A stretch of 64,000 nucleotides of DNA from Tepidibacter mesophilus (lineage in GTDB: Bacteria > Bacillota > Clostridia > Peptostreptococcales > Peptostreptococcaceae): NCBI RefSeq assembly GCF_002724055.1, contig NZ_BDQY01000001.1:1-64000 (forward strand). Direction: 5' to 3'. Under the pieces are notes generated by a model. It was not told where the DNA came from. It ran no database searches and was given only the letters and a program-made list of their open reading frames with translations. A program made the position numbers and the translations under genes. Below, piece by piece: positions 7,628 through 14,918 of this stretch (positions are counted from its first letter, which is position 1; every line of letters begins with the position of its first letter).

Positions 7628-8158
7628 ATGAGTAATCAAGGAAATAAAAAACTTAATGCAAGAATAACTGCTGAGCTTGGACTCTTAATAGCGTTGCAAG
7701 TTATATTAACAAGATTTATGTCTATTCATACACCAATAGTTCGGATAGGTTTTGGTTTTTTACCATTAGCCATAACTTCAATATTGTATGGACCTTGGGT
7801 AGGAGGAGTTACAGCTGCTATAGCAGACCTTATTGGATTTGCTTTATTCCCAATGGGAACTTATTTTCCTGGTTTTACATTAACTGCATTTCTTACAGGG
7901 TTTACTTATGGTATTTTATTTCACAACAAGCCCAAGTCACATAAGAGACTACTCCTATCAGTTTTAATAGTATGTATTCTACTTAACTTAGGTCTAGATA
8001 CTTTATGGCTATCAATCCTTATAAGTAAAGGATATATAGCATTACTTCCTACTCGCATAATTAAAACTCTAATTATGATACCTGTTCAATTTATTTTAAT
8101 AAGTCTTGTATGGGATAAATTCTTACTTAAAATAAACCGTCTTATAGGAGCAAGATAA
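7628..8158 (+). CDS. folT: ECF transporter S component, folate family (FolT-like)
   Basis: 176 residues from ATG 7628 after AGGGTGA. A hydrophobic protein of about five or six membrane helices with RIGFGFLPLAITSILYGPW, AAIADLIG and TYFPGFTLTAFLTG, the pattern of folate-type ECF substrate-binding subunits. Such subunits capture the vitamin in the membrane and share an EcfA-A'-T energising module, which is encoded elsewhere since it is not in this window. It is a single-gene unit with its own promoter and a hairpin after it. Folate as substrate is a family-level inference. Confidence 0.8.
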   Translation: MSNQGNKKLNARITAELGLLIALQVILTRFMSIHTPIVRIGFGFLPLAITSILYGPWVGGVTAAIADLIGFALFPMGTYFPGFTLTAFLTGFTYGILFHNKPKSHKRLLLSVLIVCILLNLGLDTLWLSILISKGYIALLPTRIIKTLIMIPVQFILISLVWDKFLLKINRLIGAR

Positions 8159-8165
8159 AAAGCTG

Positions 8166-8194
8166 ATTTAGATGGAGTAATACTCCATCTAAAT
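8166..8194 (+). terminator. Hairpin after the folate transporter gene
   Basis: ATTTAGATGGAGT pairs with ACTCCATCTAAAT with a very tight loop, beginning eight bases after the stop codon. The T-tract is poor, so termination may be inefficient. Bases 8195-8473 hold no feature I can support. Confidence 0.5.
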
Positions 8195-8473
8195 TGTAAT
8201 TAAGTTAATCCTTGAATTTTTTTATTTCTACTTTATTTTTTCCAACACTCACTATATTTTTAAATATGAACAACACTTGATTTGTGTTATAAGAAATTTA
8301 GTCCTCTTCGCTAGTAATCATCTATATATACTTATTTTTTATTATTTATAATTATACTCCCTACATATGCTATACATGATATTCTTTGATATGATACTCC
8401 ACTTTACAAAATGCTATCAGGAACCGTTAGCTTAAAGGGATATTACCGGCTAGTACTCGAAATCTCTAAAATA

Positions 8474-9265
8474 CTATATATTGTTTTCTACTGTACAAGC
8501 TATAAATTTTCCAAACTCTTTAAAACCCAGTTTTTTATAGCAATTAATTGCTGAAAAATTATTTACTTTTACGTTTAGTCCAATAAACTTTATTTTATTT
8601 TTAAGACTTTTTAATAATGAATACACTACTTTTTCACCATATCCCCTTTTTCTATAATCAGGGTGAGTTGTTATATGTGCTACAGTAGCAACTTGATATT
8701 CTTCAGAATAAGCATGTATACCTGCAAAACTTATTAACTTTTTATTATCATATATCCCAAAATTTTCATCTAACTTAACTAAATTATCATCTAGCCATGC
8801 CTCTGGGTAACTTTCCATAATTAGTTCTTTTATATCATTTAGATCATTAAAACCTAACCTTACAGCTTCATTTTCATATTTTTCATCTCGATTCTTATAA
8901 TCACATAAACCCATATTCATGTATTCTTCTAATTCAAAAATATTATTTTGTGAAAATACACTTTCTAAAGTTGCTCTATTAATATGAGTATAAAATTGTG
9001 CTGGTAAAAAATTTTTTATTCTTTTAACTAACTCTGTATTATATTTTTCATTTTCAAAGCTAGCAGCAAGTAAGACAGGTATTTCATAGTTGATAATTAA
9101 TATAGCGATTTGTTTAAGTTCTAAATTATCAAATAATCCATAACAAACAACATTGTCCCATTCCTTAATTGATAAATAATTTAATTGATATATGTAATTA
9201 TATTTTGCTTTGTTTTCTAAAAACTTATAAACTACACTAGTATTATGAATAATTCTTACTTCCAT
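8474..9265 (-). CDS. GNAT-family N-acetyltransferase
   Basis: 263 residues from the ATG at 9265, which follows GAAAGG; a TTG at 9277 abuts that site and is less likely. The C-terminal half carries the acetyl-CoA-binding motif in HITTHPDYRKRGYGEKVV, with RKRGYG as the pyrophosphate loop, then NVKVNNFSAINCYKKLGF typical of FR47-like acetyltransferases. The N-terminal half is poorly conserved, as in two-domain GNATs where it is a degenerate acetyltransferase fold. The substrate is unknown and the gene stands alone. Confidence 0.75.
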   Translation of the reverse strand: MEVRIIHNTSVVYKFLENKAKYNYIYQLNYLSIKEWDNVVCYGLFDNLELKQIAILIINYEIPVLLAASFENEKYNTELVKRIKNFLPAQFYTHINRATLESVFSQNNIFELEEYMNMGLCDYKNRDEKYENEAVRLGFNDLNDIKELIMESYPEAWLDDNLVKLDENFGIYDNKKLISFAGIHAYSEEYQVATVAHITTHPDYRKRGYGEKVVYSLLKSLKNKIKFIGLNVKVNNFSAINCYKKLGFKEFGKFIACTVENNI

Positions 9266-9491
9266 ATTATAATACAACCTTTCTATATATTATTTTTTGT
9301 GTTATTCCTAGAATACTTTATAGTATACGTGAATTATCCCAAGAACATATTTCTACATGTACTTACTCAAATCCTATGTCTTATAACTTTTTTGTTTACA
9401 AAGTATTACTAATTATGTAATATTTTGTATGAATTTTATTGATACCCAAAAACAAACAATTTTTAACATACCTATATTTTAATACATGTTA

Positions 9492-9522
9492 AAAAGAAGG
9501 CTACCCGTAAGTCCCTTCTTTT
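9492..9522. terminator. Hairpin AAAAGAAGG/CCTTCTTTT
   Basis: Nine-base perfect stem with a 13-base loop, A-rich on one side and T-rich on the other, so it can work in either direction. It lies between the coat genes and the acetyltransferase gene. Confidence 0.5.
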
Positions 9523-9609
9523 CATAAATAAGCTATGAAATTTTTGTACTCATATCTAGTTTCTCTCTTTGTCATGATAAAGCCCTACCTCAATGTCCCC
9601 TTAAAGTAC

Positions 9610-9645
9610 AATGAGAAGAATAAGTCTATATTTATTCTTCTCATT
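9610..9645 (-). terminator. Hairpin after the CotF-like gene
   Basis: Arms 9610-9623 and 9632-9645 are 14-base perfect inverted repeats, eight bases past the stop codon of the coat gene. The T-run is weak. Nothing else is clear in 9266-9653 apart from the hairpin at 9492-9522. Confidence 0.6.
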
Positions 9646-9653
9646 TAATAAAA

Positions 9654-9947
9654 TTATTTTAACCCACTAGATAATTGAGTAGCTTTTTGCTTGGCTTCTT
9701 GAACTTTATTTGTTGGAGCATCTTCTGTTTTATACCAACCTTTTTGTTTCATAGCATCAAAAACTCTATATTGAATATTTTGTGAGGTTTTGAAATTATT
9801 TACTAATGTATCTCTAAGGTTGGGACAAGAACTTTCTGTTATTCCAGTACTATATGCCGATATAACTTGTTTTTCAGTAGCTAATATATCATCCATTAAT
9901 TCTTGTTCAGTTAAATTTCCAACATTTCCACCTGTTAGGTTTTGCAT
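9654..9947 (-). CDS. CotF-domain spore coat protein
   Basis: 97 residues from ATG 9947 after AGGAGG. It carries the coat F domain pattern: LTEQELMDDILATEKQVISAY, then LRDTLVNNFKTSQNIQYRVFDAM and KGWY. CotF proteins are part of the spore coat. It is much shorter than B. subtilis CotF and its N-terminal partner is encoded just upstream, so the two together probably correspond to one full-length CotF. The two genes are about 50 bases apart and share a direction; expression late in sporulation is expected from the family. Confidence 0.8.
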   Translation of the reverse strand: MQNLTGGNVGNLTEQELMDDILATEKQVISAYSTGITESSCPNLRDTLVNNFKTSQNIQYRVFDAMKQKGWYKTEDAPTNKVQEAKQKATQLSSGLK

Positions 9948-10000
9948 AATTATACCTCCTATAATTTATGTTAATGAATTCATAGTAGTTTGTTCAAATA

Positions 10001-10216
10001 CTATTCATGCGATTCTAAATAGTTTTTTAGTGATATAAAGTTTTGTTTATGAGTATTCGCTGCTTCTGTGCATAAAGATTTTAATTGAGGGTCTGTGCAG
10101 TATTGAGAATATAAATTACATTTTTTATTCATCAAAGACTCATAATTCAATTGATCATTTATTACTTTTAAGTTTTTATCTTCTAATTGTGGTTTTCCAC
10201 CCATATTCATATTCAT
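10001..10216 (-). CDS. Small spore coat-associated protein, partner of the CotF-like protein
   Basis: 71 residues from ATG 10216 after AGGAGG. Starts with a Met/Asn/Gly leader, then helical LNYESLMNKKCNLYSQYC and LCTEAANTHKQNFISLKNYL, the pattern of the short coat proteins found immediately before CotF-like genes in Clostridia. It has three cysteines, which could crosslink in the coat. The function is inferred from the neighbour and the family; no catalytic motif is present. Confidence 0.65.
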   Translation of the reverse strand: MNMNMGGKPQLEDKNLKVINDQLNYESLMNKKCNLYSQYCTDPQLKSLCTEAANTHKQNFISLKNYLESHE

Positions 10217-10612
10217 AAATTCTTTACCTCCTATAATGTTCTAGTAGCTTGGCTACAAAATATATTATCTCCTCTTAGTAAAAAATATATACGTATTAAA
10301 CTATATATTTACTAACTGCAAAATTATAAATTATTTCGTGTTAATTTATTCAATATCCATATTATTTTGCTCAATTAAGTGTAAAAATATAGTGCATCTA
10401 CTTTTGCTAATTTGTTATAATTTTACTAAATATGTACATATTACAAAGATGAACAACACTAGCTATTAGCATTTTATTAGTGTAAATAATAATATTACAA
10501 ATGTATAGTACACTTGTAATATTATTTCAGAAACTTTATCCACAAATTTCTTAGGGTAAAATCAAAATTTTTACATAAAATAAATTAGATTATATATAAA
10601 GGAGATGCTTGT
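10217..10612. other. Intergenic region between divergent spore genes
   Basis: About 400 bases with promoters for the leftward coat pair and the rightward SASP-like gene. GGGTAAA followed by CATAAAATA at about 10554-10582 loosely resembles a forespore sigma-G promoter before the latter. No gene or stable structure was found. Confidence 0.35.
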
Positions 10613-10783
10613 ATGTCTGGTAAAAACAAACAATTCAATAAACAAGATAAAAAAATTGCAGAAAGAATAGAAAATATGAATCTAGAAACTTCAAATGAAC
10701 TAGGTTTAAATGAATATAAAACAGATATTGGATACAGAAAACAGAACAATAAGCAAGGCCCAAAGGCAAGAATAGATCAATAA
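10613..10783 (+). CDS. SASP-like small spore protein
   Basis: 56 residues, strongly hydrophilic, rich in Lys, Asn and Gln, from ATG 10613 after AAGGAGAT. The segment NLETSNELGLNEY resembles the MKxEIANELGLNNY core of alpha/beta-type small acid-soluble spore proteins. The second conserved SASP motif (NGxVGGxMVK) is missing and replaced by KQNNKQGPKAR. It could be a minor SASP or another spore-core protein. It stands next to a coat gene pair and is followed by a perfect terminator. The family link rests on one short motif. Confidence 0.55.
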   Translation: MSGKNKQFNKQDKKIAERIENMNLETSNELGLNEYKTDIGYRKQNNKQGPKARIDQ

Positions 10784-10789
10784 AAAGAT

Positions 10790-10812
10790 AGGAGCGAAAG
10801 CTCCTGTTTTTT
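10790..10812 (+). terminator. Terminator with GAAA tetraloop
   Basis: AGGAGC-GAAA-GCTCCT followed by GTTTTTT, seven bases after the stop of the SASP-like gene. A textbook intrinsic terminator. Confidence 0.9.
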
Positions 10813-10922
10813 ATGAAGCATTATATGATTTAACTTATGGCATAAATTAATTTTATTAGATTCTATAAAAATTATATGGGTATGAGTATAATATACTATT
10901 TAATGGAAGGAGATGATCATAT

Positions 10923-11879
10923 TTGTGCAAATATGATTTAGCCACTTTTGCAGGAGGATGCTTTTGGTGTATGGTAAAGCCGTTTCACGAATATAAAGGT
11001 GTACTAGAGGTTTCATCAGGATATACAGGAGGTCATCAACAAAATCCAACTTATACACAAGTATGTAGTGACATTACAGGCCACTATGAAGCAGTACAAA
11101 TAAAATTCAATCCCAATATCATAAGCTATGATTCATTACTATCTATATTTTGGTCACAAATAGACCCTACAGATTCTACTGGTCAATTTGGTGATAGAGG
11201 TAACTCTTATAAAACTGCTATCTTTTATCATAATCAAAAGCAAAAAGAAGAAGCTATAAAATCCAAAGATTCACTTCAAAAAAATGGTGTTTTTGATAAT
11301 CCTATAGTTACTGAAATATTACCATCTAAAACTTTTTATCTAGCAGAAGAATATCATCAAAATTATTATAAGAAAAATCCTACCCAATATGAAATTTATA
11401 AAACAAGGTCAGGAAGGGAAAATTTTATAAAAACCCATTGGAATGAAAGAAAAGATAATGAACTACTTAAATCTAAATTAACCCCCCTTCAATATGAAGT
11501 AACTCAAAATAAAGGTACAGAGCCTGCTTTTAATAATGAATATTGGGATACTAAGAAACAAGGCCTATATGTAGATATAGTGTCCGGTAAGCCTTTATTT
11601 AGTTCAAACGATAAATTTGATTCTGGATGTGGTTGGCCTTCTTTTACAAAACCCATAGATAGAAAATTTATAAAAGAAAAAGCTGATTTTAGCTATAATA
11701 TGCATAGAATAGAAGTTATAAGTACTAAATCTGACGCTCATCTAGGCCATGTATTTAATGATGGTCCAGTAGATAAGGGTGGTCTTAGATACTGTATAAA
11801 CTCGGCTTCTTTAAGATTTATTCCAAAAGATAAGCTAGAAGAAGAAGGGTATCAAGACTATAAATACATTTTTGATTAA
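10923..11879 (+). CDS. msrAB: Bifunctional methionine sulfoxide reductase MsrA-MsrB
   Basis: 318 residues from a TTG at 10923, ten bases after AAGGAG; no ATG or GTG is available in frame because TGA lies just upstream. Residues 1 to about 165 are MsrA with the catalytic GGCFWC motif at 11-16 and [12 protein letters not shown]. The rest is MsrB with [18 protein letters not shown] and [11 protein letters not shown], whose Cys is catalytic. The zinc-binding CxxC pairs of many MsrB proteins are absent. The protein repairs both S- and R-methionine sulfoxide after oxidative damage. It is monocistronic. Confidence 0.95.
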   Translation: MCKYDLATFAGGCFWCMVKPFHEYKGVLEVSSGYTGGHQQNPTYTQVCSDITGHYEAVQIKFNPNIISYDSLLSIFWSQIDPTDSTGQFGDRGNSYKTAIFYHNQKQKEEAIKSKDSLQKNGVFDNPIVTEILPSKTFYLAEEYHQNYYKKNPTQYEIYKTRSGRENFIKTHWNERKDNELLKSKLTPLQYEVTQNKGTEPAFNNEYWDTKKQGLYVDIVSGKPLFSSNDKFDSGCGWPSFTKPIDRKFIKEKADFSYNMHRIEVISTKSDAHLGHVFNDGPVDKGGLRYCINSASLRFIPKDKLEEEGYQDYKYIFD

Positions 11880-11980
11880 CATAACTTTTATTAATACACA
11901 TACTAAAATAGTCACTTTGTATAAAAATACTCAATAATTTTAAAAATAATAATAAATAAAATTCAATACAATTAAAACAA

Positions 11981-12015
11981 CAGCATGAATCGAATTAAAT
12001 ATCGAAATCATGCTG
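11981..12015 (+). terminator. Hairpin after msrAB
   Basis: CAGCATGAATCGA pairs with TCGAAATCATGCTG with one bulge. It has no T-tract and is 100 bases past the stop codon, so the assignment as a terminator is tentative. Confidence 0.35.
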
Positions 12016-12075
12016 CTTGCACACACTCAAATGCCCAGTTTTATTTTTGCTCAATTTTGAAGTTCCCTAGGTCTA

Positions 12076-13488
12076 CTAACTATATTTAATCTTTCCACGT
12101 CCAAAATTAAATGATAAAATGAAACCGACTATAACAATACCTGCTGCTACTGTTGTTGCACTTGAAAATCCTGAAGCTACTGCAACTTCATTTGTTACAT
12201 TTCCTGTCTCTAAAATTTTAAGTTGAACCACTGACATTATTCCCATAAATAATGATGCTCCTATTGCAGCAGAAACTTGCTGTAGTGTATTTACTATTGC
12301 TACTCCATGAGGATAATACTCCTTAGGCAATTGATTTAAAGAATGTGTTTGAGATGGTGACATGGTAAATCCAACCCCTACACATATACACATATAAGTT
12401 ATGATTACCGTTACTAATGATGTTTCACTATTAAACTGAACTAAAACTAATAAAAATACACCTGTTATTCCTAATCCAACAGGTACTAACCACTTTACAC
12501 CAAATTTATCGTATATTTTTCCACCTATAGGTGTTGCAATTCCATTACAAAGTACAGCTGGCAATAATGCAAGAGCTGCTGTAAAACTTGTTGTTCGTAG
12601 TGCCCCTTCTAAATACATTGGCAACATTACATTCATAGTAAAGATAGTCATCATTGATATCATTACTAACAATATACCTATTACAAATTTTGGATATTTA
12701 AATGGTGATAAGTTTAACATAGGTTCAACTAAATTAAATTGACGTTTTACAAAAATTATTATGCAAACTATCCCTATAATAAAGCTTAATAAAGTTACAA
12801 TAATACTCCCTCCAGCAATACTACTTATTCCATATATTACAGCTCCAAGTCCTATAGTTGAAAGTATAACTGATAAATAATCTATTTTTGGTTTTGTAAT
12901 CTCTACTACATCAACTAACACCATTTTTCCTACAAGCATAGTTACTGCTATAACTGGAATTAAAGCTATAAATAATGCATGCCAGCTAAAATATCGCAAT
13001 ATAATCCCTGAAGCCGTTGGTCCAAAGGCAGGCCCAAGTGAAACTGCACATACACAGGCCGCCATTGCTAAACCTATTCTTTCTTTTGGAGCTACTAGTA
13101 ATACTGTATTCATCATAATTGGTATCATCATGCCTGTACCAGAAGCTTGTATCATTCTTGAAATCATTAACATAACAAAAGATGCTGAACATGCGGCACA
13201 TACTGTTCCTAATAATAACAATCCTAATGCACTTAAAAATAAGTTCTTGGTTTTAAATGTTTGAATAAGAAATGCTGTAACAGGTACCATAATCGATGTT
13301 ACTATCATATATGCTGTGACTAACCACTGAACCGTACCAGCAGTAACATCCATTTCTTTCATAATACCTGATAATGCTACATTTAATACAGTTTCATTAA
13401 ATGTAGCTATAAATGCACTAAATACTAGTACTGATATGATTGCCGTTGAATCTATTTTCTTTGTAATTTCCAATTTATTTTCCTCCAT
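12076..13488 (-). CDS. DHA2-family major facilitator drug exporter
   Basis: 470 residues from ATG 13488 after AAGGAAA. A multi-span membrane protein (about 14 predicted helices) with FNETVLNVALSGIMKE, TAGTVQWLVTAYMI near the start and GTGMMIPIMMNTVLLVAP, typical of EmrB/QacA proton antiporters. It exports drugs or metabolites using the proton gradient. It lies downstream of the flavodoxin-like reductase gene on the same strand (185-base gap with a small hairpin at 13572-13595) and may be co-regulated with it by the divergent AraC-GH39 protein. The substrate is unknown. Confidence 0.85.
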   Translation of the reverse strand: MEENKLEITKKIDSTAIISVLVFSAFIATFNETVLNVALSGIMKEMDVTAGTVQWLVTAYMIVTSIMVPVTAFLIQTFKTKNLFLSALGLLLLGTVCAACSASFVMLMISRMIQASGTGMMIPIMMNTVLLVAPKERIGLAMAACVCAVSLGPAFGPTASGIILRYFSWHALFIALIPVIAVTMLVGKMVLVDVVEITKPKIDYLSVILSTIGLGAVIYGISSIAGGSIIVTLLSFIIGIVCIIIFVKRQFNLVEPMLNLSPFKYPKFVIGILLVMISMMTIFTMNVMLPMYLEGALRTTSFTAALALLPAVLCNGIATPIGGKIYDKFGVKWLVPVGLGITGVFLLVLVQFNSETSLVTVIITYMCICVGVGFTMSPSQTHSLNQLPKEYYPHGVAIVNTLQQVSAAIGASLFMGIMSVVQLKILETGNVTNEVAVASGFSSATTVAAGIVIVGFILSFNFGRGKIKYS

Positions 13489-13673
13489 TGTTTCCTTGAT
13501 TTTTTAGTTAAATCTACACACTAAATTTTTAAAAAACAGCTAACTATTTTTTCATAAACTAAAATAACCCTCGACAATCAAATTTTTGATTGCCGTGGAT
13601 TTCATTCTGTATGATAAATCTTAAGTCAATAAATTATTAAAGTTCCATAAAACACAATATCTATTTTATTCTT

Positions 13674-14609
13674 TTATCTTGCTGGCTTAGTTGCTGTAAT
13701 AAAATTCTTATATTTTTCTATGCTTTGTTTGTAATCATCTGATTTCTTTAATTCTATGCTTGTAGCAATCGTCTTTCCAATATCCTCAGCATGAATTAAT
13801 TTCCCAGATAAGGTATCATGTGCATGTTTCAATTGTTCTTGTGGAAATTCAAATCTTACTTTACCATCAACAATTTTAACATCCCCTTCAATACCACACA
13901 TACAGCAAATAGCATGTGTAGATTCCCTGTCTAAAAAGAAATTTCTACTATGGCAGTGTGTACAAACACCTTCTTCTCCTTTATAAGAAGCATTAGTTAT
14001 ATCTTGTGCAGCTTTAGCAAGATTCCAACCTATTTCATGAATTCTTGCAACTTTATCCTTATCTACAATAATCCCTGTAGACCAAGGAAAAACTTCATTA
14101 TCTATAACTTTCCACATAGGAGTTAATGCTTGTATTGCTGAATCACATTGGAATCTTGTAACCCAATCTGAACCTCCAATACCTATATAAGAAATTACCT
14201 TATCTTTTAATATTCTTGGGTCTGGAGTTTTACCTCCTGTTTCTTTTGCGATTTTATTAGCAGTAACATTATTACCTCTATCCATTCTTGGTCCAAAACG
14301 ATCTCTAATTGCAAGGAACATACTTGGAGCGCCTTTGCAAAAAATCGGATTTGCAAAGATTATTCCATCTGCATCCAGCATCTTATCTAATAACCAATCA
14401 AAATCATCTTTTAATACACACATATTTCCTTTCCCTGTCATAAGTGAATTTACACATGCTGTACACCCAATACAATGTTTTATATCTAAATCTAATAGAT
14501 TAATAAATTCAACCTCTGCTCCCATCTCCTTTGCAGCTATAAGAGCCTCTTTACACATAGAATCGTTATTCCCATATTTTCGTCCACCTGAAATGCCTAA
14601 AATTTTCAT
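13674..14609 (-). CDS. Flavodoxin-fold NAD(P)H-dependent reductase with C-terminal zinc-ribbon-like segment
   Basis: 311 residues from ATG 14609. The start KILGISGGRKYGNNDSM is the FMN-phosphate loop of NADPH-dependent FMN reductases. Cysteines at 46, 49 and 52 (HCIGCTACV) and 64 follow, and FANPIFCKGAPSMFLAIRDR is the second flavin loop. Near residues 216-238, CTHC and CCMC form a metal-binding ribbon-like pair, an addition to the basic fold. It probably reduces a quinone, nitro or other electrophilic compound in the cytoplasm. It is divergent from the AraC-GH39 gene and upstream of the exporter, suggesting a reduce-and-export or detoxification pair. Confidence 0.75.
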   Translation of the reverse strand: MKILGISGGRKYGNNDSMCKEALIAAKEMGAEVEFINLLDLDIKHCIGCTACVNSLMTGKGNMCVLKDDFDWLLDKMLDADGIIFANPIFCKGAPSMFLAIRDRFGPRMDRGNNVTANKIAKETGGKTPDPRILKDKVISYIGIGGSDWVTRFQCDSAIQALTPMWKVIDNEVFPWSTGIIVDKDKVARIHEIGWNLAKAAQDITNASYKGEEGVCTHCHSRNFFLDRESTHAICCMCGIEGDVKIVDGKVRFEFPQEQLKHAHDTLSGKLIHAEDIGKTIATSIELKKSDDYKQSIEKYKNFITATKPAR

Positions 14610-14777
14610 ATTTTATATCCTCCGATTATTTATTTTCGTGCAAAGTATTCACACAGTTTTTTTATTCATTAGTATTTTAACATGTTAAAGTTATATAAAA
14701 TATATATTCATATATTATATTAACTACAGTTTTATATTCTTTTTTACTTTAAAGATATTTTTTTTATTATTCTTGAT

Positions 14778-14813
14778 AAAATTTTGCAGTTAAAAAATTA
14801 AAATTTTGCAGTT
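14778..14813. promoter_or_regulatory. Paired 14-base direct repeats, candidate AraC-type operator
   Basis: AAAATTTTGCAGTT occurs exactly at 14778-14791 and 14800-14813, a 22-base period or two helical turns. That spacing on one face of DNA suits an AraC-family protein. It lies between the divergent reductase and AraC-GH39 genes. Confidence 0.5.
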
Positions 14814-14918
14814 TTAATTTTTTTCTTGTTTTCTGTTATGTTATAATCTTTATTGATAGTGTTATAATTTAGTACTCTATTATATTCTAAAATTATATTT
14901 TTACTATGGAGGTACTCT

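Noticed and set aside
9530-9600. Leftward 17-codon frame starting MTKRETRYEYK
   Set aside because: Too short and without a family match; it may be a relic but evidence is insufficient.
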